Part shown: positions 1-10,036 of the stretch, one piece after another
Position numbering within the stretch: the stretch's first letter is position 1
Layout: every line of letters starts with the position of its first letter
DNA from: Gemmatimonadota bacterium
GTDB taxonomy: Bacteria; Gemmatimonadota; Gemmatimonadetes; Gemmatimonadales; GWC2-71-9
Assembly (NCBI GenBank): GCA_016713435.1
Contig: JADJPD010000006.1
Coordinates: 310,001 to 374,000, forward strand
Length of the DNA: 64,000 nucleotides
Direction of reading: 5' to 3'
Translations under genes and position numbers: made by a program
The notes under the pieces: generated by a model
What the model saw: the letters and a program-made list of their open reading frames with translations, nothing else
Told to the model about the DNA's origin: nothing
Database searches by the model: none

Positions 1-2
1 GC

Positions 3-2055
3 GCGGCGGCCATGGAGGCGCGGCTGGCTTACGCCAACGTGCACCGGCTGCTCGACCTGCGGGACGCCATGGCCGACCACAACAGCGCCGAGGCCCGCTG
101 GGCCGCCACTGCCGGCGACGGCTACCTGAGCCTGGTGCGCGCCGCCCGCCTGCGGCTGGATACGGCCCTCGCCGGGCTGGACCGCTTCGAGGGGGATGCC
201 CCGGCCCGTCACCTCGCTGGCGACGTGCGGCTCCTCATTGCCACCCGCCTCCTCGCGGCCGACGCGATCACGGTCAACGGCCGGATGCTGGCCGATCTGG
301 TCAACGATCAGGCCATTCATGGCAGTGTCGAGGGCCTGGTGCGCCGCCAGCAGGACCGCCTCGACGATGCCGCCGCGGCCCAGGCGCTGGCCAACGCGCG
401 GGGCTGGGCCCTGAACCTCGCCGCGCTGCTCCTGGCGCTGGTCCTCGGGGTGTCGCTGACCCAGCTGGCGCGCCTGCACCTGGCGCAGCGCACCCTCGCG
501 GAGCAGGCGCTGGCGCAGACCTCCACGGAACTCCGCCTGCTGGTCGATCATGCCCCGCTGGCGCTGGTGGTCATCGACCCCGACGGGATGGTGCGCGAGT
601 GGAATGCCGGGGCGCAGCACCTGTTCGGCTGGGCGGCGTTCGAGCTGCTCGGGCAGCGCGTGCCCGTGGTCCCGCCGGAGGGCCTGGCCGACGCGCAGGC
701 GCTCTGGGCCCAGGTGGCCGCCGGGGAGCACGTGCAGGGCCGGGAGATGGTCCGCCTGCGCAAGGACGGGAGCCGCGTGCCGGTGGCCGTCGGCGGCCCC
801 GGTCTTCCAGCCGGGGCATCCGCCCCGGCTCATGTTCATCTACCTGGACCTCACCGAGCGGCAGCAGGCCGACCGGGAAGTGGCGGAGGCCCGGGAGCGC
901 GCCGAGGCGGCGACCCGCGCCAAGAGTGCCTTCCTGGCCACGATGAGCCATGAGATCCGCACCCCGATGAACGGGGTGCTGGGCATGGCCGAGTTGCTGC
1001 TGCACGAGGACCTCGCCCCGGCGCAGCGGGAGATGGTGGATACCATCCATCGCTCCGGCGCCCACCTTCTCGGCGTGCTCAACGATATCCTGGACTTCTC
1101 CAAGGTGGGAGGCTTAAGCTCACCCTCGAGGCCATCCCCCTTCGATCCCACGCGCGCCACCCGCGACGTCGTCGCGCTGCTCCGTGCGGCCGCGGAGGCC
1201 AAGGGACTGGCCCTCCTCTTCCGCGCCGAGCCCGGCACCCCCGCCGCGGTGCAGGGCGACCCGGGCCGGGTGCGCCAGGTCCTCACCAACTTCATCGGCA
1301 ATGCCATCAAGTTCACGCGCGAGGGCACCATCTGGGTGACCCTCGGGCCGGCCGGTGCGGGTGGCGGCCTCCGCCTCGCCGTGCGCGACACCGGCATCGG
1401 CATCCCCGCCGACCGGCTCGATGCGGTCTTCGAGAGCTTTGCGCAGGCGCACACCTCCACCGCGCGGGAGTACGGCGGCACCGGGCTCGGCCTGGCCATC
1501 TGCCGCCAGCTGGCGGAGCTGATGGGGGGGCGGGTGGGCGTGGAGAGCGCGCCGGGGGAGGGCAGCACCTTCTGGTGCGAGCTGCCGTTGCCCACCTACA
1601 TCGGGGCGGAACCTGCGGCCGCGCCTCCCGCGCCGGTGCGGCCGGCCGCGCCGCCGCCCGCGACTGGGGCGGGCACCCGCGTCCTCCTCGCCGACGACAC
1701 GAGCGTGAACCTGGCGGTGGCCACGCGCATGCTCAAGAAGCTCGGCTGTCGCGTGGACACGGCCGTGGACGGGGCGGAGGCGCTCGCGAAGGCCCGTGCC
1801 GGCGGCTACGACCTGGTGCTCCTCGACTGCAACATGCCGGTGCTCGACGGCTTCGGGGCCGCCCGCGCCATCCGCGCGCTGGCGGGCGAGATGGCGCAGG
1901 TCCCGATCGTGGCGCTCACGGCCTCCGTGACGGCGGAGGAACACCGGCTCTGCCGCGAGGCGGGGATGGACGCGGTGCTGGCCAAGCCGGTGACCATCGA
2001 ACAGCTGCGGGAGTTGCTGGCCGAGCGCACGGCCCCCGCCGCGCCCGCCGGCTGA
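3..2055 (+). CDS. Hybrid sensor histidine kinase/response regulator, 5' partial, frameshifted
   Basis: Membrane-anchored two-component sensor with its own receiver. The reading frame is open to the left window edge, so the true start lies outside. Visible order: helical, probably periplasmic or sensor segment; one membrane helix near 410-475; PAS domain (about 540-830); HisKA with the phosphorylation site MSHEIRTPMNG near 950; HATPase with NAIKF, DTGIGI and GTGLGLAI motifs (1290-1505); receiver domain (about 1680-2020) with LLDCNMP and a KPV lysine. The frame changes near 795-805 (PAS end), and the residues between DILDFSKV and PFDP (1108-1136) read wrongly, which fits two compensating indels there, one at a run of five C. 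Domain order is unambiguous; the signal is unknown. Confidence 0.85.
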
Positions 2056-2174
2056 CGCTCGCGAGGTCGGGCGGCCGCGCGCCGTGAAGCCGCCTTCATC
2101 ACTCCTTCCTCAGGTTTGGCCGGGCCGCGGCCGAAACTCAGCCAAGGCATACCCTGTTCCTTGGAGCTGAGCGA

Positions 2175-3756
2175 GTGCGCAAGAACCTGCCCGTCACCGA
2201 CCGCGAGCGCGTGGTGAAGCCGGGAGAGGTCATCCTCTCCACCACGGACCCGAAGGGCCGGATCACCTACATCAACGACACGTTCGTCCAGATCAGCGGG
2301 TTTGCGCCCGACGAACTGCTCGGCGAGCCGCACAACATCGTGCGCCACCCCGACATGCCGCGGGTGGCGTTCCAGATGCTGTGGGACACGCTAAAGACCG
2401 GGCGGTCCTGGATCGGGCTGGTGAAGAATCGGTGCAAGGATGGGAGCTTCTACTGGGTGGATGCGTTCGCCACGCCCATCCAGCACGATGGGGCGCTCCA
2501 CGAGTACCAGTCGGTGCGGACGGCACCGCAGCGCGCCAGCGTGCGCCGGGCGGAGATGGTCTACGGCCTGCTCAACCGGGGCGTGCCGGCATGGCTGCTC
2601 CTGTGGCGCGCGCCGGGCATCCTCTCGCGCCTGTTCGCGGCGGGGGGGCTGGCGTTCCTGGCCGCCGGGTGGGTGCTGCACCGGCAGGCCGGCCTGTCGT
2701 GGCCGCAGCTGGCCCCAGCCGGCGCCACCGGCTTCGGGGTGCTGGCGCTGGCCGCGCTGGTGGTGACGTGGCCGCTGCGGCGGCTGGTCCGGCACGCCCG
2801 CGGCATCCACCGCGACATCGTGGCGCAGTACGTCCTCACCGGGCGGCGCGACGACCTCGGGGAGCTGGAGCTGGCGTTCAACATGGTGGAGCACCGCCTG
2901 CAGGCCGTGGTGGCCCGCATCGACGACTCGGCCCAGCAGGTGGCGGGGATGGCGGGGCGGACCAGCTCGGTGGTGCAGGCCAGCACCCACTCGGTGAGCG
3001 AGCTCAATGCCCAGACCGGCCAGGTGTCCTCCGCCATGACGGAGATGGCCGCCACGGTCACAGAGGTGGCGCGGAGCACCGGCCGGCGCGGTGGAGGCGA
3101 TCAACGACGTGAACGTGGCAGCGGGGAAGAGCCGGGCGGTGGTGGAGGAGGTGCACCGTGCCATCGACGGGCTGGCCACTGAGGTGGACCGCGGGGCCGA
3201 GCTGGTCCAGCGGCTGGCCGAGTCGAGCACCAGCATCGGGCAGGTGCTCAAGGTGATCGAGGACATCGCGCAGCAGACGGGCCTCCTGGCGCTCAACGCC
3301 ACGATCGAAGCGGCGCATGCGGGGGAGCAGGGACGGGGCTTTGCGGTGGTGGCGGGCAACGTGCGGACGCTCTCCACCCAGACCCGGGAGTCGGCGCGGG
3401 AGATCGCGCGGATCGTCACCGAGCTGCAGGACCGGGCCCGCGAGGCGGCCGCCGTCATGATCGAGGGCCGGGCCCGGGCGCAGGCGACCGTCCAGGAGGC
3501 CATGGCGGCGCGGGAGGCGCTCGACGGGATCGACGCCGCGGTGCACCGGATCGAGGCCATGAACCACGCCATCGCCACGGCGGCGGAGGAGCAGAGCGTG
3601 GTGGCCCAGGAGATCAGCAAGGACCTGGTGACCATCAGCAACCGCAGCGCGCACATCTCCGAGGGGTCGGAAGAGGTGGCGCGCACCAGCACCGGGCTGG
3701 CGGAGCTGTCCACGGGGCTGACGGCGCTGGTGGGGCAGTTCCGCGCCAGCCCCTGA
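2175..3756 (+). CDS. Aer-like PAS methyl-accepting chemotaxis protein (frameshifted)
   Basis: Chemoreceptor that would signal to CheA. The GTG start is preceded by GGAG. The N-terminal PAS domain carries the IVRHPDMP motif typical of Aer-type redox/energy sensors, which bind FAD in E. coli. Two hydrophobic segments follow (about residues 135-205), then a HAMP-like stretch and the cytoplasmic signalling domain, whose tip reads LLALNATIEAAHAGEQGRGF. The frame breaks near 3080-3095: the first part runs on to a stop at 3182, while the conserved second half is read from 3091 to 3756. The canonical VVADEVR after the tip reads VVAGNVR. No periplasmic ligand domain is present, consistent with internal redox sensing. 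No che genes lie nearby. Confidence 0.85.
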
Positions 3757-3806
3757 GCCGGGCCCGGTGGCCGAACGGACGCGCGCTGGCTATTGTTCCC
3801 CCGCTC

Positions 3807-3879
3807 GGGGCGGTAGCTCAGCTGGGAGAGCACCTGCTTTGCAAGCAGGGGGTCGCCGGTTCGATCCCGGTCCGCTCCA
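3807..3879 (+). tRNA. tRNA-Ala (anticodon TGC)
   Basis: A 73-nt cloverleaf: 7-bp acceptor stem GGGGCGG/CCGCTCC including the G3-U70 wobble pair that is the alanine identity element; D-arm GCTC/GAGC; anticodon stem CCTGC/GCAGG with loop TTTGCAA (anticodon TGC); T-arm GCCGG/CCGGT around TTCGATC; discriminator A. The 3' CCA is not encoded. All stems pair as expected. Confidence 0.97.
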
Positions 3880-3886
3880 TGACAGA

Positions 3887-3922
3887 CGACACCCCGCCGG
3901 ACGGCCGTCCGGCGGGGTGTCG
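3887..3922. terminator. Perfect 36-nt palindrome between converging tRNA and minus-strand gene
   Basis: Both halves (CGACACCCCGCCGGACGG and its exact complement) pair over 18 bp with no mismatch. It begins 8 nt after tRNA-Ala and ends 12 nt before the stop of the minus-strand gene, so it can terminate transcription from both sides. There is no T-tract, as is common at very high G+C. Confidence 0.7.
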
Positions 3923-3933
3923 CGCGTACGGGC

Positions 3934-4350
3934 TCAGGCGGGCTGCGCCGCCCCCGGCAGCCGCTCGAGCAGCGCCGCCGCCCGCGTCCCCACGACGCCG
4001 AGCCAGGACAGCGCCTCCTCCACGCGCGCGAAGATCCCGCACTCCGCGTCGTCCTCCCCGCAGTTCTGGTATGTGCGCACCAGGCCGTACACCACCGTGG
4101 AGGCCGTGACGAAGGCCCGGCGGGTGCCCGGCCCGCAGCCGCCGAGCCGGCCGGCGGCCTCGATGACGCGGGGGGCCACCACGGCGCGGGTGACGCCGCG
4201 CAGGTCGAACAGCTGCGCCAGCCCCGGCCCGTTCGCGCCGGCCGCCGCGAGCGCCCGGGCCAGCGCCACCACGTCGCGGTCCTCCACCACCCCGTGCAGG
4301 CGGGCGACGGCCAGGCGGTGCTCGGGATCGATCGCGTAGGCAACGGGCAT
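3934..4350 (-). CDS. STAS/SpoIIAA-like small protein, function unknown
   Basis: A 138-residue soluble protein. The ATG at 4350 is preceded by a GAGG ribosome site at good spacing; the frame is open further upstream, but the Met before PVAYAIDPEHR is the better start. The opening (Tyr-x-Ile-Asp-x-x-x-Arg-Leu-Ala-x-x-x-x-x-Gly-x-Val) and the alternating strand/helix pattern resemble proteins of the SpoIIAA/STAS-like fold seen beside signalling genes. Two Cys-containing stretches (GGCGPG and NCGEDDAECG) occur in the second half. It has no operon partner: it converges on tRNA-Ala and diverges from the arsenosugar genes. The family assignment rests on pattern only. Confidence 0.5.
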   Translation of the reverse strand: MPVAYAIDPEHRLAVARLHGVVEDRDVVALARALAAAGANGPGLAQLFDLRGVTRAVVAPRVIEAAGRLGGCGPGTRRAFVTASTVVYGLVRTYQNCGEDDAECGIFARVEEALSWLGVVGTRAAALLERLPGAAQPA

Positions 4351-4527
4351 GCGGCAACCTCGGACAGGGCTCGTCTCCCGGGGCACGGCCAAGGCCGCCC
4401 CTCTCCCGGGAGGGGGACTGCGGCCTCGAACCTAGTGTGAGGCGGGTCCGGCCACCAGAGCGTGGAATGCGGCATGCCCGGAAACGTGGAGCTGACGGTG
4501 AGCCCCGGCACGCCCCGCCGGTGACGC

Positions 4528-4556
4528 TTGCCCGCCGCGCCCGGCCCGCCTATCTG
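4528..4556 (+). promoter_or_regulatory. Putative promoter of the arsenosugar-type cluster
   Basis: TTGCCC (4528-4533), 17-bp spacer, TATCTG (4551-4556). Transcription would begin close to the ATG at 4567, giving a leaderless or nearly leaderless message. A TTG at 4528 could be mistaken for a start codon but would lie inside this -35 box. Confidence 0.4.
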
Positions 4557-4566
4557 TTCTCCGTCC

Positions 4567-4953
4567 ATGCCGCCGTCCCGGGCACCCGTCGACCCCGACC
4601 CGCAGGCTCCGATGCCGGACCACGAGCACTACTACCATGCCCCCGACCTCGCCCGCTTCGCGGAGCTGGGGAAGGGCTCCCCCGAGCTGTGGGAGAAGTT
4701 CAGCGCCTGGTACGGCGCCGTCTTCGCCCCCGGCGCGCTGTCGGCGCGCGAGAAGGCGCTCATCGCCCTCGCCGTGGCGCACGCGGTGCAGTGTCCCTAC
4801 TGCATCGACGCCTACAGCACCGACTGCCTGGAGAAGGGGAGCAACGAGGCCCAGATGACCGAGGCGGTCCACGTGGCCGCCGCCATCCGGGGCGGCGCCT
4901 CGCTGGTGCACGGCGTCCAGATGCGGAACCACCTCGAGCGGCTGGGGATGTAG
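4567..4953 (+). CDS. Carboxymuconolactone decarboxylase-family protein (arsenosugar-associated, peroxidase-like)
   Basis: A small helical AhpD/CMD-fold protein. The CPYCIDAYSTDC segment carries the CxxC of this fold with a nearby His (HAVQCPYC), as expected for a thiol-based peroxidase or redox relay. A family of about this size that sits directly before the radical SAM protein ArsS is described as arsenosugar biosynthesis-associated and peroxidase-like; here the next gene is ArsS and its GTG overlaps this TAG. Starts at 4567 (ATG 11 nt after a plausible -10) and 4612 (ATG before PDHEHYY) are both possible. The reaction in arsenosugar formation has not, to my knowledge, been established. Confidence 0.8.
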   Translation: MPPSRAPVDPDPQAPMPDHEHYYHAPDLARFAELGKGSPELWEKFSAWYGAVFAPGALSAREKALIALAVAHAVQCPYCIDAYSTDCLEKGSNEAQMTEAVHVAAAIRGGASLVHGVQMRNHLERLGM

Positions 4954-5999
4954 TGCCGCTCCTGCCCACCCTGGCGCAGCAGCGCCACCCGCTTGCCCCC
5001 GGCGCGGCGCAGCGGGCCCGCCTGGCCGAGGTGCCGGTGGGACGGCGGTTCGAGGAGGCGCTGGCCGGGCACGGCCTGTGGCCCCTCCATGCCACGGGGA
5101 TCGGCGTGCTGCAGGTGAACCTCGGCAAGCGCTGCAACCAGGCGTGCCATCACTGCCACGTGGACGCCGGGCCCGCGCGCACCGAGGTGATGGCCCCGGA
5201 CACGGTGGACGCCTGCCTCCGCGTACTGGCCGAGCATGCCATCCCGGTGCTCGACATCACCGGCGGTGCCCCCGAGCTCCACCCCGACTTCCGCCGCCTC
5301 GTCACCACGGCGCGCGGCCTGGGCCGCCGGGTGATCGACCGCTGCAACCTGACCATCACCCAGCTCCCGAACTACCGCTACCTCCCCGCCTTCCTGGCGG
5401 AGCACGGCGTGGAGGTGGTCGCCTCGCTCCCCTACTACCAGGCCCGGGAGACCGACCGCCAGCGCGGCGAGGGCGTCTTCGCCGACTCGATCGCCGCGCT
5501 CCAGGACCTGAACGCGGTGGGCTACGGGCAACCCGGCTCGGGGCTGATCCTGAACCTGGTCACCAACCCCGTGGGTGCCTTCCTGCCACCGGAGCAGGGG
5601 GCGGCGGAGGCGGAGTGGAAGGCGCGGCTCCGGGAGGAGCACGGGATCGTCTTCACCCAGCTGTTCACCATCACCAACATGCCGATCAGCCGGTTCCTGG
5701 AGCACCTCGAGGCGCGGGGCCAGACGGCGGCATACCTGGACCGGCTGGTGCGCGCCTACAACCCCGCCGCGGCCGCCAGCGTGATGTGTCGCGACACCCT
5801 GTCCGTGGCCTGGGACGGCACCCTCTTCGACTGCGACTTCAACCAGATGCTCGACCTGCCGGTGGACCCGACCCGGCCGCAGACCATCCACGCGTTCGAG
5901 GCGGCGGCGCTCGCCGGCCGGCCCATCGTGGTGGGGCCGCACTGCTTCGGCTGCACGGCGGGCGCCGGCTCGAGCTGCGGAGGGGCGCTTGCGAGCTAG
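4953..5999 (+). CDS. arsS: Arsenosugar biosynthesis radical SAM protein ArsS
   Basis: Radical SAM enzyme, 348 aa, proposed to join the 5'-deoxyadenosyl group to methylated arsenic on the way to arsenosugars. The cluster motif CNQACHHC (Cx3Cx2C) follows the VNLGKR strand; then VDAGPARTEVM, SGLILNLVTNP, a Cys in the CDFNQML strand, and a C-terminal HCFGCTAGAGSSCGG typical of the ArsS C-terminal cluster region. The GTG start at 4953 overlaps the stop of the CMD-family gene (TAGTG), showing translational coupling. The usual methyltransferase partner ArsM is not in this window. Family assignment is strong; the arsenical product made here is inferred. Confidence 0.93.
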   Translation: MPLLPTLAQQRHPLAPGAAQRARLAEVPVGRRFEEALAGHGLWPLHATGIGVLQVNLGKRCNQACHHCHVDAGPARTEVMAPDTVDACLRVLAEHAIPVLDITGGAPELHPDFRRLVTTARGLGRRVIDRCNLTITQLPNYRYLPAFLAEHGVEVVASLPYYQARETDRQRGEGVFADSIAALQDLNAVGYGQPGSGLILNLVTNPVGAFLPPEQGAAEAEWKARLREEHGIVFTQLFTITNMPISRFLEHLEARGQTAAYLDRLVRAYNPAAAASVMCRDTLSVAWDGTLFDCDFNQMLDLPVDPTRPQTIHAFEAAALAGRPIVVGPHCFGCTAGAGSSCGGALAS

Positions 6000-6696
6000 C
6001 GCGCTCGGGAAGTGGCTGCTGGCGGGCACGATCCTGGTGCTGCTGCTGCTCGCCTGGCGCGAGGTGCGGCCGCTCCTCCCCTCGCTGCCCGCCCGGGTGG
6101 CGGCCCTCGGCCTGTGGGGGCCGGTGGCGGTGGCGGGCCTCTACGCGCTGCTCGCGGTGGCGCTGGTGCCGGGACTCCTGCTGACGCTCGCGGCCGGGGT
6201 GCTCTTCGGCGTGGGGGTGGGCAGCGTGGTCGTGTTCGTGGGCGCTACCACGGGGGCGGCGCTCTCGTTCCTCATTGCGCGCTACCTGGCGCGGGACGCG
6301 GTGAGCCGGGTGGCGGCCCGCTACCCGCGCTTCGCGGCGGTGGACCGGGCCATCGGGGCGGATGGGCTCCGGATCGTGCTGCTGCTCCGGATGTCGCCGC
6401 TCTTTCCCTTCGTCCTCCTCAACTACGGGCTCGGCCTGACCACGGTGCGGTTCCGCGATTTCGTGCTGGGGTCGGTGGGGATGGTGCCGCTCATCGTCCT
6501 GTACGTGTACCTCGGGCAGCTGGCGGGGGAGGCGGCGCTGGTGGCGGGCGGGGCGCCGGCGCGGGGGCCGCTCGCCTACGGGGTGCTCGCGGCGGGCCTG
6601 CTCGTGACCGGGGTGGTGACGGTGCGGATCACCCGGCTGGCCCGGGCGGCGCTGGAGGAGCGGCTGCCAACCCCCGACGCGGCCCGCGCCGACTAG
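5989..6696 (+). CDS. TVP38/TMEM64 (VTT-domain) membrane protein
   Basis: An integral membrane protein of 235 aa with about six hydrophobic segments. The VTT/DedA-like core is visible: the GVLFG glycine-rich re-entrant region, an SFLIARYLARD helix, and an RMSPLFPFVLLNYGLG loop. The TTG start at 5989 is preceded by GGAGGGG and overlaps arsS by 11 nt, so it belongs to the same operon. TVP38/TMEM64 proteins often accompany ArsS genes, presumably for transport or membrane handling of the arsenical or lipid product; that role is inferred. Confidence 0.88.
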   Translation: MRASALGKWLLAGTILVLLLLAWREVRPLLPSLPARVAALGLWGPVAVAGLYALLAVALVPGLLLTLAAGVLFGVGVGSVVVFVGATTGAALSFLIARYLARDAVSRVAARYPRFAAVDRAIGADGLRIVLLLRMSPLFPFVLLNYGLGLTTVRFRDFVLGSVGMVPLIVLYVYLGQLAGEAALVAGGAPARGPLAYGVLAAGLLVTGVVTVRITRLARAALEERLPTPDAARAD

Positions 6697-6765
6697 GTCC
6701 TGCCCGGTGGGGGCGAGGCGGGGCCGGGTTCCTGGGGACCCGGCCCCGCTGCCGTTCCGGCGATC

Positions 6766-6794
6766 TTGACAGCCGCGCGCCACGGCCCCACTTT
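6766..6794 (+). promoter_or_regulatory. Promoter of the glycosidase operon
   Basis: A consensus TTGACA (6766-6771), 17-bp spacer, CACTTT (6789-6794). The -10 overlaps the left arm of the 6790-6814 palindrome, so a bound repressor would block polymerase. The minus-strand promoter at 20819-20847 has the same design. Confidence 0.7.
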
Positions 6795-6814
6795 GTTTGG
6801 TAACCGAACAAAGT
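6790..6814. promoter_or_regulatory. Palindromic operator (predicted ROK repressor site), left copy
   Basis: A 25-nt palindrome centred on 6802, with 11 of 12 base pairs matching; outer arms ACTTTGTT and AACAAAGT, inner GGT/ACC. ROK-family regulators such as XylR are known to bind TTTGTT-like inverted repeats. The same element recurs at 20798-20820 in front of the operon that encodes a ROK regulator. Confidence 0.75.
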
Positions 6815-6868
6815 GCCAAGCCCCGGCATCCCTCGGGCCTCCTCCGCTCCCGGCCAAAGGAGCTTTCC

Positions 6869-9800
6869 ATGTTCAAGGTGACCATGCGAGCCCTCCGCTC
6901 GCTCGGCGGGCGCATCGCGCTCGCCGGTCTCGTGCTCGCCCTCGCCACCGCGCCGCTCCCCGCCCAGGCGCCCGCCATCCGGGTGGCGTCGGGGCCGGCC
7001 GGGCTCACGCTCACGGTGGGCGGCCAGCCGTTCCTGGTGCAGGGCGTCAACTGGGACTACGTGCCGGTGGGGCAGAACTACGCCTACTCGCTCTGGGCCC
7101 AGCCGGACGACTTCATCCGCGAGGCGCTGGACCGGGAGATGCCGCTGCTGCGGGCCATGGGCGTCAACGCCATCCGCCAGTACGTGGGGGTGCCGAAGCG
7201 GTGGATCACCTACATCTACGAACAGTACGGCATTTACACCGTGCTGAACCCCACGGTGGGCCGCTACGGCCTCACCCTCGACGGCAGCTACCGCGCCCAG
7301 ACCGATTACTCCGACCCCCGGGTGCGGAGCGCCCTCGTGGCGGAGGTCTCCGCGCTGGCGGCGGAATTCCGGGGCACGCCGGGGCTGCTGTTCTGGCTGC
7401 TGGGGAACGAGAACAACTACGGGCTCACCTGGAAGTCCGCGGCCACCGAGGCGCTGCCCGCCGGTGAGCGTGACGCGGCGAAGGCGCGCTTCCTCTATAG
7501 CCTGATGGGCGAGGCGGTGGCGGCGGTGAAGGCGCAGGATCCGGCCGCGCTGGTGGCCATGGCCAACGGCGACCTGCAGTACGTGGACATCATCGCCGAG
7601 GAGGTGAAGGGGCTCGACATCTTCGGCACCAACATGTACCGCGGGCTCTCCTTCGGGGATGCCTTCGAGGTGGTGAAGGCCAAGCTGGGGCTGCCGCTGG
7701 TCTTCACCGAGTTCGGGGCCGACGCGTTCAACGTGCGGACCCACGCCGAGGACCAGGTGTCGCAGGCCCGCTACCTGCTGTCGCAGTGGGAGGAGATCTA
7801 CCGCAACACGGCGGGGAAGGGGCTCGCCGGGAACGCCATCGGCGGCTTCACCTTCCAGTGGACGGACGGCTGGTGGAAGGCGGGGCAGGAAGTGGGGCTC
7901 GACGTGCACGACGCCACCGCCTCCTGGCCCAACGCCGGCTACGCCGACGACTACGTGCCCGGCGAGAACAACATGAACGAGGAGTGGTGGGGCATCGTGG
8001 CCAAGGGGGCCACGGACGCGCGCGGCCACTTCGAGCTCTACCCGCGCGCCGCCTACTACGCCCTGCAGCGCGTCTACGGCCTGGCGCCCTACGGGAGCGG
8101 CACCGACGTGGCGGCCATCCGCGCCCACTTCGCGGCGATCGCGCCGCAGGAGATGGCGCTGCGGGCCCGCGGCGACCGGGCCGCCGCCAGTGCCGAGGAC
8201 TCGAAGGTCCGCATCAAGAGCATGCGGCTGGACCTGGCCACGTACAGCACGGGCGGGAGCCGGATCAGCACGCCGCCGCAGACGGCGCCCACCACCGCGA
8301 CGTACCCCGCCTTCCGCGGCTTCGACCATCTCCAGTCGTACTACGCCGAACTGGAGGCGCGGCCCGCCAGCAACCTGGTGGCCAGCGTCACGGTCAACGT
8401 GCTCGGCAACGTGCCGGACAACCCGATCGACCAGATCTTCTACGAGAACCGCGGCCGCGCCCGCCAGCTCGATTCCGACGGGCAGCCCGTCACCGTGAGC
8501 GGCTCGACCGGGTGCGCGTCTACCGCGCCAGCGTGGGCTGGGACGAGGCGAAGTTCCGCCTCGACGGGTTCTACCGCACCGGGCACTACCACTGGGGCTA
8601 CGAGGGGGACTTCTTCGGCCTCTACCGCGAGGCCAACTACGGCCCCAACATCGACATCTACAACGGCGAGGCGCCGCTCGGCGTGGAGGTGACGGGCAAG
8701 CAGCAGTTCACCGGGCTCAAGGTGGCCTTCGGGCCGGAGCTCTGGTGGGGCGCCAACCCGGGCTACCTGGTGAAGTACCGCCGGCCGGTCGGCGCCTTCA
8801 CCGTGACAGGCGTCTTCCAGAACGAGATCACCCGCCAGGGCGAGACCAGCAGCTCCCTCGCCATCCCGACGCCGCCCACCAAGCGCGCCACGCTCCACGT
8901 GACCACCCAGCGGGGCCCGGCCACGCTCGAGCTCGGCGGCATCTGGGCCGGTGAGGCGCTGGTGGGCCGGCAGTTCCAGCTGGTGGAGGGCAGCGGCGCC
9001 GGCCAGCGGGTACTGCAGGACCGGGTGCGCCGCTCCGACAACTGGGGCGTGAAGGCCAAGGTGAGCGTGGCGCGCGGCCGCTGGAACTGGTACGGCCAGG
9101 GGGCCGCCATGGGCCTCGTGGCGGATGCCGGTCCCACCGCGGTGCAGACCTTCACCGGCTGGAACCTCAAGGACAGCGGCAGCGGCAACCAGTGGAACCT
9201 GCTCTCGGGGTTCACCTACACCACCGGCAACCTGTCGGTGGGGCCCAACTTCCTCTGGCAGAAGCCCATCGTGGGCCCGGTCCCGGCGTCCGCCCCGGTG
9301 CCCGCGCGGCCGCGCAACATCCTCGACGATCCGTTCGTGGTGCGCGCCAACCGGGAGCAGACGGCGGGCGAGGTGCTCGTCACCTGGGACCCGACGCCGG
9401 CCACCTGGATGTACGCGTGGGACAGCGACATGCGCGAGGACGCGCGGCTCGCCGTGAGTGCCGGCTTCACCTACCGTCACTTCCTCACCACGCAGGACGC
9501 CGCCATCGGCTTCCTGGGCGACGGGCGCACCGCCTTCGCCTTCCCCGGCGCCACGCCGAAGCGCGATCTCTGGGAGCTGCGCGGCCGGGTCGTCTCGCAG
9601 CTGCGTCCCGACTTCCGCTTCATCCTCAACGTCTTCGGCGGCACCGCCGAGCCCAATGGCGACAGCCAGCGGCTGGTGCGGCGCTACGGCGGCGACCTGC
9701 GCCTGGTGCGGCAGCACCTCAAGCTCGTGACCTCGGCCAAGTGGAACGACTGGGGCCCATACGACTACCACCGCGACTTCAACCTCACCTTCCCGATGCA

Positions 9801-10026
9801 GCTGATGGGCGACCTGTCGTACTCGCTGGGCCGCCCGGCGTGGTGGGACGTCCCCTCCACCCGCGTGGGCATCCGCGGCACCTGGCGTTCGCTCGACCGG
9901 CTCTCGCCGCGTTACTGCCCCGCCACCACGGTGGACGGCACCGGCGCCACGGTCTGCGACCCGACCGCGCCCGGCGTGGACGGCGAGGAGTGGGAGATCC
10001 GCACCTACCTGACCGTCGGCTGGTGA
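6869..10026 (+). CDS. Secreted clan GH-A glycosidase fused to an outer-membrane beta-barrel (frameshifted)
   Basis: About 1,052 aa. The ATG at 6869 follows AAAGGAG and a signal peptide ending ...PLPAQA. The N-terminal half is a GH2-like TIM barrel: GVNWDYVP opening, LLGNENN with the acid/base Glu near residue 181, and VFTEFGA with the nucleophile Glu near 281. A linker domain follows (about 8090-8500). The frame then shifts near 8500, and the remaining 500 or so residues are strand-rich with alternating aromatic residues, polar turns and a final ...YLTVGW, the C-terminal signature of outer-membrane barrels. First gene of a three-gene glycosidase operon with a ROK-type operator. Substrate is inferred to be a beta-glucan from the GH16 and GH3 neighbours. 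Catalytic family and barrel are both assigned by eye. Confidence 0.75.
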
Positions 10027-10036
10027 GGACGCACGG

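Noticed and set aside
4528..4566. TTG start at 4528 for the CMD-family protein
   Set aside because: The 13 added residues have no family character and the TTG lies in a plausible -35 box; ATG 4567 or 4612 is better.
2391..4568. A 725-codon minus-strand open frame crossing tRNA-Ala and the chemoreceptor
   Set aside because: It reads through a tRNA gene and is antisense to conserved chemoreceptor sequence. Only the separate frame from 4350 to 3934 has coding character.
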